The position numbers were made by a program, and so were the translations under genes. A DNA stretch of 64,000 nt from Pedobacter africanus (lineage in GTDB: Bacteria > Bacteroidota > Bacteroidia > Sphingobacteriales > Sphingobacteriaceae): positions 558,001 to 622,000 of the forward strand of contig NZ_FWXT01000003.1 in the NCBI RefSeq assembly GCF_900176535.1. The letters run 5' to 3'. Position 1 is the stretch's first letter, and every line of letters starts with the position of its first letter. Positions 17,730 through 26,192 of the stretch are shown here, one piece after another. The notes beneath the pieces were generated by a model. The model was given only the letters and a program-made list of their open reading frames with translations, was not told the DNA's origin and searched no databases.

Positions 17730-18974
17730 TCAGGTATTGTTCTTTTTTAACTTCACTGCAAATAAAAGCCAGGTGGCCAGGAGCATGACCACAGCAGAAA
17801 CCTGGTAGACGATAGAAAGATCTACCTGGGCATCTTTTAAGGCACCGCCTACATAAACCATTAGCCCGCCTACAATGGTGCTCAGGAAGTTAAGAAAGCC
17901 ATATCCGGTGGCAATGTACCTGCTATCTGCCACCTGTCGGAGTATAGGCATCATATTCGCATCATTAAAGCCCCTGGCCAATCCAAAAATAAGCATAGCG
18001 ATAATAGCGATACTAAAGATGCTGGTGGAGGCCATCAGGAACAGGAACGGTGCACCCAGTGTAAATCCGATAATGAGTATATACAGACGGCCCCTGTTGT
18101 TTTTACGTGTCCACCTGTCAGCCAGTATTCCTCCTGCTATTACACCAATGAAAGAGCCGATCTGGATATAGCCTGTAGCGGAGATCCCGGCTTCGCCCAG
18201 GTTTAGGTGAAAATGATCTTTAAGGAATGTGGGCAGCCAGCCGTACACCAGCCAGTTTACGATGCCCAGAATAGCAAAATAGATCAGCAGAATATAGAAA
18301 GAAGTCTCACTGAACAGTACTTTTAATGCTCCTGTTAAACTGATCTTTTCTGTGTCTTCGCTAGTAACAGGGGCCTCTAAGGCTGTTTCAACTGAGGCTT
18401 TGTGGTCTTTCAGGACGTACAAAAGCAGTAATGAATAAACAATCCCTACGGCACCAAAAATGTGAAAGCCAAAACGCCAGCCCCACAGTTCGGCGATGTA
18501 GCCGCCCATACCGCCCAGGGCCAGTCCGGCGTAAAGGCCGCTCATGTGCAGCCCGGTTGCCAGCGAGCGCGTGCGGCCTTTATGGTAATCGGTAATTAAT
18601 GCCAGCGCTGCCGGTATATAGCAGGCTTCACTCACCCCCATTAAAAAGCGTGCAATCAGCATTTCCTGAAATGAGGCTGCAAAGCCGGTCCACAGCGTTA
18701 CGGCCGACCATACCATTACACTGAACACAATCACTTTTTTGCGACTGTACCGATCGGCAAAGAAGCCGCCAAAAGGACTCAAAATACCATACGACCAGAG
18801 AAATACAGAAGTGAGCAGGCCAAATTGCGCATCTGATAAATGGAAGTCGGCCACTATGGGGTCGCGCATAGAAGTAATCAAAATGCGGTCCAGGTAATTT
18901 AAAAAGGCTACAACCCACAGCATGGCCACAATGATCCAGGCGTAAAGAGTGCTGCTTTGTACGGAATTTTTCAT
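17730..18974 (-). CDS. MFS sugar-acid transporter, probable sialic acid uptake
   Basis: This 414-residue inner-membrane carrier has 12 predicted helices. The MFS loop motif appears in both halves (GGFFADRYSRKK after helix 2, GGILADRWTRKNNRG after helix 8). The anion:cation-symporter branch of MFS carries hexuronates and sialic acid, and the position between a sialic-acid mutarotase and a sialate esterase argues for N-acetylneuraminate uptake (NanT role). The ligand is inferred from context, not from residues. It follows the NanM-like gene by 28 bp. Confidence 0.87.
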   Translation of the reverse strand: MKNSVQSSTLYAWIIVAMLWVVAFLNYLDRILITSMRDPIVADFHLSDAQFGLLTSVFLWSYGILSPFGGFFADRYSRKKVIVFSVMVWSAVTLWTGFAASFQEMLIARFLMGVSEACYIPAALALITDYHKGRTRSLATGLHMSGLYAGLALGGMGGYIAELWGWRFGFHIFGAVGIVYSLLLLYVLKDHKASVETALEAPVTSEDTEKISLTGALKVLFSETSFYILLIYFAILGIVNWLVYGWLPTFLKDHFHLNLGEAGISATGYIQIGSFIGVIAGGILADRWTRKNNRGRLYILIIGFTLGAPFLFLMASTSIFSIAIIAMLIFGLARGFNDANMMPILRQVADSRYIATGYGFLNFLSTIVGGLMVYVGGALKDAQVDLSIVYQVSAVVMLLATWLLFAVKLKKNNT

Positions 18975-19002
18975 GTATCTGGTTTTGATCGGATTAAGGT
19001 TT

Positions 19003-20055
19003 CTATTTTTTTAATGATTTGTAAATAAGAACTTTTGGTGTTCTTACCGCAGGCCTGACTTCACCTCCCGGAATTACAACATTCCCATTCCATACGGTCA
19101 GGCTTGTGGTAACCGGGGCTGGTGCAGGTATTTTTGTAACTACAGACCAGCCATCTGTAAAGGTATTGTAATTCAATATCTGTGTGGAGAATCCGGGATG
19201 TTTTTCTTTCAATACCGCGGCATCGGCAGCAAGTTTGCCATCATCACCGCCAAACACCAGCAGGTTTTGGTTTAGCGCAAAGGCCGGATTTGGTGCTGCA
19301 CCCACAGAAACCGGCAGATCAGCAATCTTTTTCCATCCTGTTTGGGGGTTATAGCTATAGGCATCTTTAAGGTAGTTCCTGCTGCCATTGATCAGTTCGA
19401 TGCCGCTAAACAGGTAGCAATCATTTCCAATTGCCCCGGTAACGGCAAACATGCGGCCGCCACCTGGCCATGACTTTAATATTTTCCACTCCCTTTTTTT
19501 GGCCTGCAGGTCAAGCGACCAGAAATTCTGGCCGGCATTTCGGGCATCCGGACGCTCAATTCCGCCTGCAATATAGATGACATCCCCCACCAGTACTCCC
19601 GAAGTATTGGCTATGGCAGTTGGTAAGGGCGGTAAATCTGTCTTTTCTATACGGCCTTTATTGTATTTTAGCTGGAAAACATCTGCATAATGCCCTTTTT
19701 CGTTGCTTCCGCCAATAATGATCAGTGTTCCTTTCCAGCTGATGGATGCTCCGTAGCCTAAGGGCTGGGGTAACTTCCCTGCCAGTTTCCAGGTATCATT
19801 CGGTTTTTCAAGTACAAAAATATGATCATGCCAGGCTTTTTTGGAACCCGTCCAGGGTGCTCCGCCATCCGGAAAATTTGCACCGCCTGCTACCAGTAAC
19901 GTGCCATTTGAAATGCCTGCAAAAGAACCTGCAAAGCCAATTTGATCGGGTATTGGACTGAGCTCCGACCAGCCCGGCTTGGTACCGGATTGGGCAAGCC
20001 CTTCAGTTAAAACTGTTGTCATAGCTAAGATTAGAAGTAAATAAATGGGCCTCAT
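19003..20055 (-). CDS. nanM: NanM-like N-acetylneuraminate epimerase (kelch mutarotase)
   Basis: This exported kelch beta-propeller of about 350 residues matches the size of N-acetylneuraminate mutarotases, which convert alpha- to beta-sialic acid after sialidase release. Kelch repeats are visible as GYGASISWKGTLIIIGG, IANTSGVLVGDVIYIAGG and NAFALNQNLLVFGGDD-type blades. The chosen ATG at 20055 gives a clean signal peptide (ending EGLAQ) and a 4-nt ATGA overlap with the stop of the upstream aldolase gene, a mark of translational coupling. A Met four codons earlier (20067) is also possible. Confidence 0.85.
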   Translation of the reverse strand: MRPIYLLLILAMTTVLTEGLAQSGTKPGWSELSPIPDQIGFAGSFAGISNGTLLVAGGANFPDGGAPWTGSKKAWHDHIFVLEKPNDTWKLAGKLPQPLGYGASISWKGTLIIIGGSNEKGHYADVFQLKYNKGRIEKTDLPPLPTAIANTSGVLVGDVIYIAGGIERPDARNAGQNFWSLDLQAKKREWKILKSWPGGGRMFAVTGAIGNDCYLFSGIELINGSRNYLKDAYSYNPQTGWKKIADLPVSVGAAPNPAFALNQNLLVFGGDDGKLAADAAVLKEKHPGFSTQILNYNTFTDGWSVVTKIPAPAPVTTSLTVWNGNVVIPGGEVRPAVRTPKVLIYKSLKK

Positions 20056-20975
20056 ATGAGTTGGCAAGCCTGCTTAACGATATTAAAGAAATCGATTTCC
20101 AGCAGTGCATTTCTGAAGTCACTTGATTCTTTAGCCGACAGTGGTTCAAGTGGTAGGCGGCATTTGCCTAAATTAAAACCTTCCATTTCCATAATGGCGC
20201 GCTGTGCGGGTATCGGCGGATATTTTACCAGCTCCCTTACCATATTTACTGCATGCAGCTGCGTGGCGGCAGCCTCAGCATTGAAACCTTCTTCGTACAG
20301 TTTCATTACCTTCAGGTACAAAGGGGCTGCAAAGGTATAAGTACTGCCAATGGCTCCTTTAGCGCCTACAGCCAGTGCTGGTAACAGCATTTCATCGTAG
20401 CCAAAAAGAATGTCAAATTTTCCGTTCCGGTAATTTAAACAGGCCTGGTACTCGTGCAAGGTAGCCGCGGTATATTTAATGCCGGCCAGATTGGGGATCA
20501 CCGCTTCGGCCTCTTTTAAAAAGCTGATCATATCCATGCCTACGCCGGTAAGGGCTGGAATGCTGTAATAGTAGAAGGGTGTATTTGGTGCTGCCGAGGC
20601 AATCTGGGCCATACTTTTTACCAGGTTAGCTACTGAGGTTGGCTTGAAATAAAAGGCAGCTACGGATGAGATGGCATCCGCACCGATTTGCTCGGCATGG
20701 GCAGCCAGTTTACGGCATTCGGCAATAGAGCTGTGCCCTACGTGCACCAGTACCAGGATTCTTTTATCAGCAGCTTTCACATAAGCTTCAGCAATGGCCA
20801 TCCGTTCTTCGATAGTCAGATTTGGTCCTTCCCCGTTGGTACCGCAAATAAATACGCCCGATAAGCCATCATTCACCATTTTATCTACAATGGATGGAAT
20901 GAGCTCTAAATTTATAGTTCCATCTTCACGATAAGCAGCAAATGTTGCTGCTATTAACCCGGTTATCTTATTCAT
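20052..20975 (-). CDS. nanA: N-acetylneuraminate lyase
   Basis: This 307-residue cytoplasmic class I aldolase splits N-acetylneuraminate to ManNAc and pyruvate. The TIM barrel shows the family GTNGEG motif (45-50) that binds the pyruvate carboxylate, Tyr137 in YYYSIP, and Schiff-base Lys167 in AGIKYT. The order and spacing correspond to Tyr137 and Lys165 of E. coli NanA, and the YxIP form is the NAL rather than DapA version. Start and length (family about 300) agree. It lies 34 bp after a sialidase and overlaps the NanM-like gene by 4 nt. Confidence 0.92.
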   Translation of the reverse strand: MNKITGLIAATFAAYREDGTINLELIPSIVDKMVNDGLSGVFICGTNGEGPNLTIEERMAIAEAYVKAADKRILVLVHVGHSSIAECRKLAAHAEQIGADAISSVAAFYFKPTSVANLVKSMAQIASAAPNTPFYYYSIPALTGVGMDMISFLKEAEAVIPNLAGIKYTAATLHEYQACLNYRNGKFDILFGYDEMLLPALAVGAKGAIGSTYTFAAPLYLKVMKLYEEGFNAEAAATQLHAVNMVRELVKYPPIPAQRAIMEMEGFNLGKCRLPLEPLSAKESSDFRNALLEIDFFNIVKQACQLI

Positions 20976-21009
20976 ATATCATTGTTTTTAGTAGTTGTTT
21001 TGTTTCATT

Positions 21010-22671
21010 TTAAAGCAGTTCATGCAGTTTGATGCGCTGAAACACCAGGTCGGCCTGACTGCTTTCGTATAATATACCTATCGTATTGTTGTCTATACTC
21101 GTTAGGCAGGAATAGCCCCTGCTGTTCTCCTGGTCTAACAGGATTTTTTTTGCTGATGGCCAGGTTTTGCCGTCGTCGAAGCTGATCTTAATGGTCATGT
21201 GGTTACGTGCAGTCTTTGAATCAGGATTGGAAAACAGCAGAACCGACCTTTTCTTCCCTTTGTGCTCAAAATCATGACGGATGATGCTGGCCATACAGGT
21301 AGGTTCGGGCAAGGCATTGTGCGAGCTGGAATGTAGATCCCAGTCCTTTCCAAGATTCCGGGTTACCGCCACTGCCCTGCCATTTGTACTGCTGGTGTCG
21401 GTTCTGTTCTTATTGGAGCGCATATTTAGCATAATGGTGCCATCAGAGAGTTCTACAGCCATATTCTCAGTGGTCGATTCACTGGTAGCTGCATGGCTTA
21501 CTTGCCAGCTAAGACCAGCATCTTTGCTATAGGTAAGGTTAGAAAAGGCTTTACCTTTTGCATCACGGCCCTGGGTCGGAAATACAATTGTTCCATCTTT
21601 AAGTGTAATGCCCTGACCCGGAGCGGGTGCCCATAACCACCAGTCTTCCTGCTTGCACATTTTGGTCAGGTTGACCGGCTTGTCCCAGGTTTTACCATTG
21701 TCGGTGCTTTTTACCACCAGGAACTGCGCGGTTTGTTTTACGTCAAAACCTGGTTGCGAACCTTTGGTTTTCCACTGGTGGTTCCATTCCTTACTTCCTT
21801 CATTCAAACCTTCAATCCATTTGCCCTGATCGTTGATTACCCCATACATCCAGAGTCCTGCTATAAATATATGGCCGGTCTTTTTGTCGACCAGGATGTT
21901 GGCATCAGAAACGCCGTTAAATTTTTCGGGTAAATTGCCCCAGGTACCCATATCCAACACAATTTGCATGGGCAGCCAGGTTTTGCCTTTATCCGTGCTT
22001 CTGGATAAACCGATGTCGATATTGCCTTGCAAGTCCCGTCCGCTATCCCTGCGGATATCGTAGATGGCCAATAGTGTGCCATCGTTTGCCGTTGCGAGTC
22101 CGGGTATCCTGTAAGTATGCACATTGTCTTGATTGTGCTGCCGCAATGCGATGCCTGTTCTGTGCGCATAATTATCGCCTTTGATTTTTAAAATGCCGCT
22201 TTTCAGCTTTATTTCCGGAACGTTGACCATTAAAAACGCCGCAGGATCAGCGCCAGCTGCCAGCGTTACAGCAAGCCAGATATAGTTTTTACCCTTTTGC
22301 AAAGGGATGTTGCCTGTTAAGGTGGTCATTTCCTTCAAAGGATGCTTTGACTCCGAGAATGGTGTTTTGCCGGCCAGCTTTTCTGCTTTTTGAAAAGTAG
22401 AGTCGGTTCCGGCAGCAAATAACTTCAGTTGAAGTACCTGCCCCGATGGCACGCTTGTTTTCGTAAGGATACTGACCGATTGCAGTACCTCATCCTCAGC
22501 TGTAGCATGAATGGTTATGCGGAGTATAGGGTTAAGCTCCTTTCCTTTTAATACAGGTACCTTATATTTTGTTTGGCTGGCACCCGGCATAGCTATGTGC
22601 TGTGCGGGAGCAATAAGGGGCAGCAAGCAGATCAAAAGCCAGCTACCGAAAATTCTGGTCATTATATTCAT
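21010..22671 (-). CDS. Exo-alpha-sialidase with N-terminal beta-sandwich
   Basis: The enzyme (553 residues) releases terminal sialic acid from glycans. After a signal peptide (1-23), residues 30-155 match the BNR-neuraminidase N-terminal domain, followed by the six-bladed GH33 propeller. Catalytic features are all readable: YRIP with Arg188, RRD at 207-209, Glu402, Arg418, Arg489, Tyr520 and Glu536. Asp-boxes occur as STDKGKTW, STDNGKTW, SKDAGLSW and SFDDGKTW. Architecture is that of Bacteroides sialidases. It lies upstream of nanA in the same direction. Confidence 0.93.
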   Translation of the reverse strand: MNIMTRIFGSWLLICLLPLIAPAQHIAMPGASQTKYKVPVLKGKELNPILRITIHATAEDEVLQSVSILTKTSVPSGQVLQLKLFAAGTDSTFQKAEKLAGKTPFSESKHPLKEMTTLTGNIPLQKGKNYIWLAVTLAAGADPAAFLMVNVPEIKLKSGILKIKGDNYAHRTGIALRQHNQDNVHTYRIPGLATANDGTLLAIYDIRRDSGRDLQGNIDIGLSRSTDKGKTWLPMQIVLDMGTWGNLPEKFNGVSDANILVDKKTGHIFIAGLWMYGVINDQGKWIEGLNEGSKEWNHQWKTKGSQPGFDVKQTAQFLVVKSTDNGKTWDKPVNLTKMCKQEDWWLWAPAPGQGITLKDGTIVFPTQGRDAKGKAFSNLTYSKDAGLSWQVSHAATSESTTENMAVELSDGTIMLNMRSNKNRTDTSSTNGRAVAVTRNLGKDWDLHSSSHNALPEPTCMASIIRHDFEHKGKKRSVLLFSNPDSKTARNHMTIKISFDDGKTWPSAKKILLDQENSRGYSCLTSIDNNTIGILYESSQADLVFQRIKLHELL

Positions 22672-22681
22672 ATTAAAAAAA

Positions 22682-24589
22682 TCATTTTTTATAAATCACT
22701 ATTCCTTCAGCCGGGCTTTCAACTCCCCCTTCAGCAGCTATAACAAGCTTTCCATCGTCTGTTACCACGCCATCCATTAGCCCTATGGGCGCATTGTATC
22801 CGAAATATGCTTCTCTGGTAAAAAGTGGCCCCAGATTGCTGTAGGCCTGTCCGTTATTACCGCTTTTGAATACCTGTGCTGCAACAGCGTAAGTCGGACT
22901 GTTTTTAACTTCAGCATCTGATTCCCTGTTTGTCGGGTTCACAAACAGAAGCTCTCCATCCCTGCTTTTCAGTACAATTCCAGCAAAAAGATGCCCGTAA
23001 TCGCCGGTTTTAACATCGGATGCAATGTTTGCGGCTGCAGTCCAGTTTTCTCCCCCGTCGCTGCTGTAGGATACCAGTTTGTTTTTAGGGCTGGTATTGG
23101 TATGCCCTACAACCATCATGAGCCTGCCATCGGCCAGTTCTGCTACTGTACCTTGTTTTAATCTGGATCCGCCTACTACTTTGCTTAAGCGCCAGCTGCT
23201 TCCCCCATCATCGGAAAGCGCTACCCTGACTACATTGGTGCTGTAAGTTAAAGGCATGACCAGTCTTTTATTGTAATTTACGGATTTCAGCGCAATGCCG
23301 TGACCTGCGCCACCCATGATATAGCCTGCAGCAGTATTTTTGAAAACAGTAAGCTCTACAGGAGCGCTCCAGGAATTGCCGTTATCAACCGATTCTATCT
23401 GGAAAACGCGCTGGGAACTGGCGTCATAGTTATAGGTATTTGTAGTAAAAGAACCGCCGATACTGCTGTACTGCAAAATGATCTTTCCATTATCGGCCGT
23501 AAGCACCTGAGGAAAACAATAGGTTGCGTTGCTGCCCGCACCGGCCAGCACCTGTATCTGGCTGCTCCATGTTGTGCCGCCATCAGAAGACCTTTTCATA
23601 ATGATATCGGTATTGCCTACAGGCATGGTATTTTGTGCAACCCGTTCTTTTGAAGAAGCAGGGGTTCCCCGGCCCTCGGCAAAGAGCAGTAAGTCTCCGT
23701 TGGCGGCTTTTGCCAGCGCAGGTGCCTGGATCTTGTTATAGTTGCCTTCATATTCGTGCATGGCATAATCAAGGGTGTACATTTCCCGGCTTTCGATATA
23801 CATGTCGTGCACCGCCACAAAATTGCGCCATGGCCTGATCTGAGGTGTGTAGAAATATGCCCTTTCTGCGGCCATTTTAAAGGTAAAAACCAGGGTGCCG
23901 TTTACCTTTACGTAAAAAATCCCGTTCGCAATTACCACTTCCATATCGGCAGGTACACCGGGGGTCATTACCTGTGTTACCGTTGGCCAGCCCAATGCAG
24001 GGTTAACTGTAATGCCGTTTTTTCCGTACAGATCAAGAAAAAAGCCCGGCTCACCGGTAGAGGTATTGCCGTCCAGTCCAAATGTAAAGGGACCGCCGGT
24101 ATCCCAGTTCTTGCCCAAAGAAAGACCGGCCGCTGTACTGTTGAAGGTACCGAAGGTAACTTTGGCGTACATGTAAAAACTTTTTCCTGAGCCCACAGGT
24201 ACAAAATATTTGGAATATACCCAGTTAAATTTGTAGCTGTTGGGGTCGCCTGCAAAATGATCGGCATTGGACAGCGGATAAAAGCTAAAGTGGGGCAGCA
24301 TATGCAAGCCATCGGAGGCTTTTACCCAGGAAAGCGTATCTCCCTTTGGATAATAATCTGTATAACCTTTAAACAAAACCTTTCCGTAATCAGGAACACC
24401 ATTTTTTACCAGCCACATTCCGGCCTGCCTGCTCTTGTCAAACGGAAAAGGAAGTGAATCCGGGTTAACTGTATTGGCTTCTTCATAAGGGCCGGGAAAA
24501 TCAAAATGTTCTTCTTTATAACAGCCTGTGAGTAAAAGGCCGATCCACAGGGTAAAAAAGAAGTATGCTGCAGGTCTGTAAGTTTTCAT
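22682..24589 (-). CDS. Sialidase-like lipoprotein with jelly-roll N-terminus, arginine triad not evident
   Basis: The start at 24589 (635 residues) places a lipobox (LLLTGCYKEE) about 23 residues in; upstream Met codons at 24643 overlap the SusD stop and are less likely. Residues about 40-270 look like a concanavalin/LamG jelly roll (GIFYVKVNGTLVFTFK), perhaps glycan-binding. The rest is a BNR propeller with Asp-boxes SSDGGTTW, SVDNGNSW, SDDGGSSW and SSDGGENW. The place of the FRIP arginine reads IQAP, and I find no match to the other two triad arginines. AEGRG and a late GY...E remain. It may therefore act on another sugar or only bind. The island context still suggests a sialoglycan-related role. 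Confidence 0.75.
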   Translation of the reverse strand: MKTYRPAAYFFFTLWIGLLLTGCYKEEHFDFPGPYEEANTVNPDSLPFPFDKSRQAGMWLVKNGVPDYGKVLFKGYTDYYPKGDTLSWVKASDGLHMLPHFSFYPLSNADHFAGDPNSYKFNWVYSKYFVPVGSGKSFYMYAKVTFGTFNSTAAGLSLGKNWDTGGPFTFGLDGNTSTGEPGFFLDLYGKNGITVNPALGWPTVTQVMTPGVPADMEVVIANGIFYVKVNGTLVFTFKMAAERAYFYTPQIRPWRNFVAVHDMYIESREMYTLDYAMHEYEGNYNKIQAPALAKAANGDLLLFAEGRGTPASSKERVAQNTMPVGNTDIIMKRSSDGGTTWSSQIQVLAGAGSNATYCFPQVLTADNGKIILQYSSIGGSFTTNTYNYDASSQRVFQIESVDNGNSWSAPVELTVFKNTAAGYIMGGAGHGIALKSVNYNKRLVMPLTYSTNVVRVALSDDGGSSWRLSKVVGGSRLKQGTVAELADGRLMMVVGHTNTSPKNKLVSYSSDGGENWTAAANIASDVKTGDYGHLFAGIVLKSRDGELLFVNPTNRESDAEVKNSPTYAVAAQVFKSGNNGQAYSNLGPLFTREAYFGYNAPIGLMDGVVTDDGKLVIAAEGGVESPAEGIVIYKK

Positions 24590-24633
24590 TTGTATATAAT
24601 TAACCATTTGTATTGCCTCTGTTTGATTCATGA

Positions 24634-26187
24634 TTATTCCCATAATTTTGGGTTAACGGGGATGTACCAGTTTTTCTCGTCCATCAGCCTTGTCCGGATG
24701 GAAGTCCGGTCCTTTAGGGGATATTTTAGTGCAACAGCATCTGCCAGTATATTTTTGCCGTTTAATTTCGACTGCAGCATCAGATCATACCAGCGCCTGC
24801 CCTCGAAGGCAAACTCCCTGGCCCTTTCGTCGAAGATCAGTTTGTCCATTACCACCTTGTCTGTATAATTAAAAGTTGCTTTATCCAGTATTACCAATCC
24901 ACGGGCTGTTCTAACCATATTGATGAAATTGAAGGCGGATGCATAATTGTTTAACTGCAGATCGGCAATGGCTTTTAACAGCCAGGCATCTGCGCTGCGG
25001 ATTACCGACCAGCTGGCATTGCTTTGGTAACCGGCGCGCATAGAAAGCACATTGTCGAGCCCAATATACTTCCATATCACCGTGTCGCCGTTAACCGTTT
25101 TATAACTGGCCTGGGCCCTGATATCGGCATCTGTTAAAGAAACATTATCGGTAAACAGTGCGTTCACCACAGAAGAAACCGGTTTCAGGTAATATTTGCC
25201 CCCATCTTTTCTAACCGAAGAAGTGAATTCCTGAAGTCTGTTGGTTTCAAAGCTGTTTTCATATTGGTAACCCATCAGAAACATAGAATGTCCGCTTGCA
25301 TACCCAGCAGAAAACTGGTTAAACCAGGTTCCTGCCGTTCCAAGGCTTTGGTTGGAGTTTTTAATGGGCAGGTCGCAAAGTGAAGATGCGGTCTGGTATT
25401 CGCCCAGCCAGATGGCGATTTCGGCAGCGAGCGTAGCGGCCAGGGGCTGGGAAACCCTTCCGTACCTTTCTTTTGCACTCAGGCTCTGATCATTCCATCT
25501 GTAGTTTACCGGGAGCATCCCCAAAGCGGCCAATACATCATTATAGATCAGCTTCCATACTTCCTGCTGATTTTTGGGCATCCTGTAAATGGCGCTGATC
25601 TGCTCGGGTGTCAGGCTCAATGTCGGTTTGGTTGCCGTCTGTCCATCGGCGTCGACATAGGTTATGGTTTCTGCATAATCGGATGTGATGATCGGAAACT
25701 TGTCGTAAGTACGCACCAGTTCATAGTAACAGATGGCACGGAGCAGTAAAGCCTCTCCGTAGAAGGCGCCCGCATCGCGGTTGTCAATTTTTGAATCCAG
25801 CTTCTGCACATCATATACCTTTTCCATCTGTCTGTTGCAGCGGGCAATGGTGCGGTAAAGCCCCGCATAATTGGTGTATGGATTGTTGGAAGTAACATTG
25901 TTGACCACAAATTCATTGATATAGGGATCAGGCTCTGCCTGGCCGGTAGTTACCATATCAGCCCTGGCATCACCCCATAACAGAAATTTGTGGGTTTCCT
26001 GCGCCAGCGCTTCATACATCCCAATTGCCGATGCATTCAGATCTTCCCTGTTTTTATAGAAGTTTTCTTCCTTAATGGTATCTGTTGGTGCAAGGTCAAA
26101 GAAATCTTTGCAGGAAATGATACACAAACTCATCAATGTGAGCATGGAAGTTATCGTTATTGATTTTCTTACTTTCATTGTCTTCAA
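24634..26187 (-). CDS. SusD/RagB lipoprotein, sialic-acid island pair B
   Basis: This 517-residue surface-exposed lipoprotein has its lipobox cysteine in CIISCKDFFDLAPTD, then the helical SusD fold with a C-terminal DERAREFAFEGRRWYDLMLQSK signature typical of the family. It follows its SusC partner (gap 5 bp). The paired importer would bind sialylated oligosaccharide or free sialic acid at the cell surface. Specificity is inferred from the neighbouring sialidases. Confidence 0.93.
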   Translation of the reverse strand: MKTMKVRKSITITSMLTLMSLCIISCKDFFDLAPTDTIKEENFYKNREDLNASAIGMYEALAQETHKFLLWGDARADMVTTGQAEPDPYINEFVVNNVTSNNPYTNYAGLYRTIARCNRQMEKVYDVQKLDSKIDNRDAGAFYGEALLLRAICYYELVRTYDKFPIITSDYAETITYVDADGQTATKPTLSLTPEQISAIYRMPKNQQEVWKLIYNDVLAALGMLPVNYRWNDQSLSAKERYGRVSQPLAATLAAEIAIWLGEYQTASSLCDLPIKNSNQSLGTAGTWFNQFSAGYASGHSMFLMGYQYENSFETNRLQEFTSSVRKDGGKYYLKPVSSVVNALFTDNVSLTDADIRAQASYKTVNGDTVIWKYIGLDNVLSMRAGYQSNASWSVIRSADAWLLKAIADLQLNNYASAFNFINMVRTARGLVILDKATFNYTDKVVMDKLIFDERAREFAFEGRRWYDLMLQSKLNGKNILADAVALKYPLKDRTSIRTRLMDEKNWYIPVNPKLWE

Positions 26188-26192
26188 TTTGG

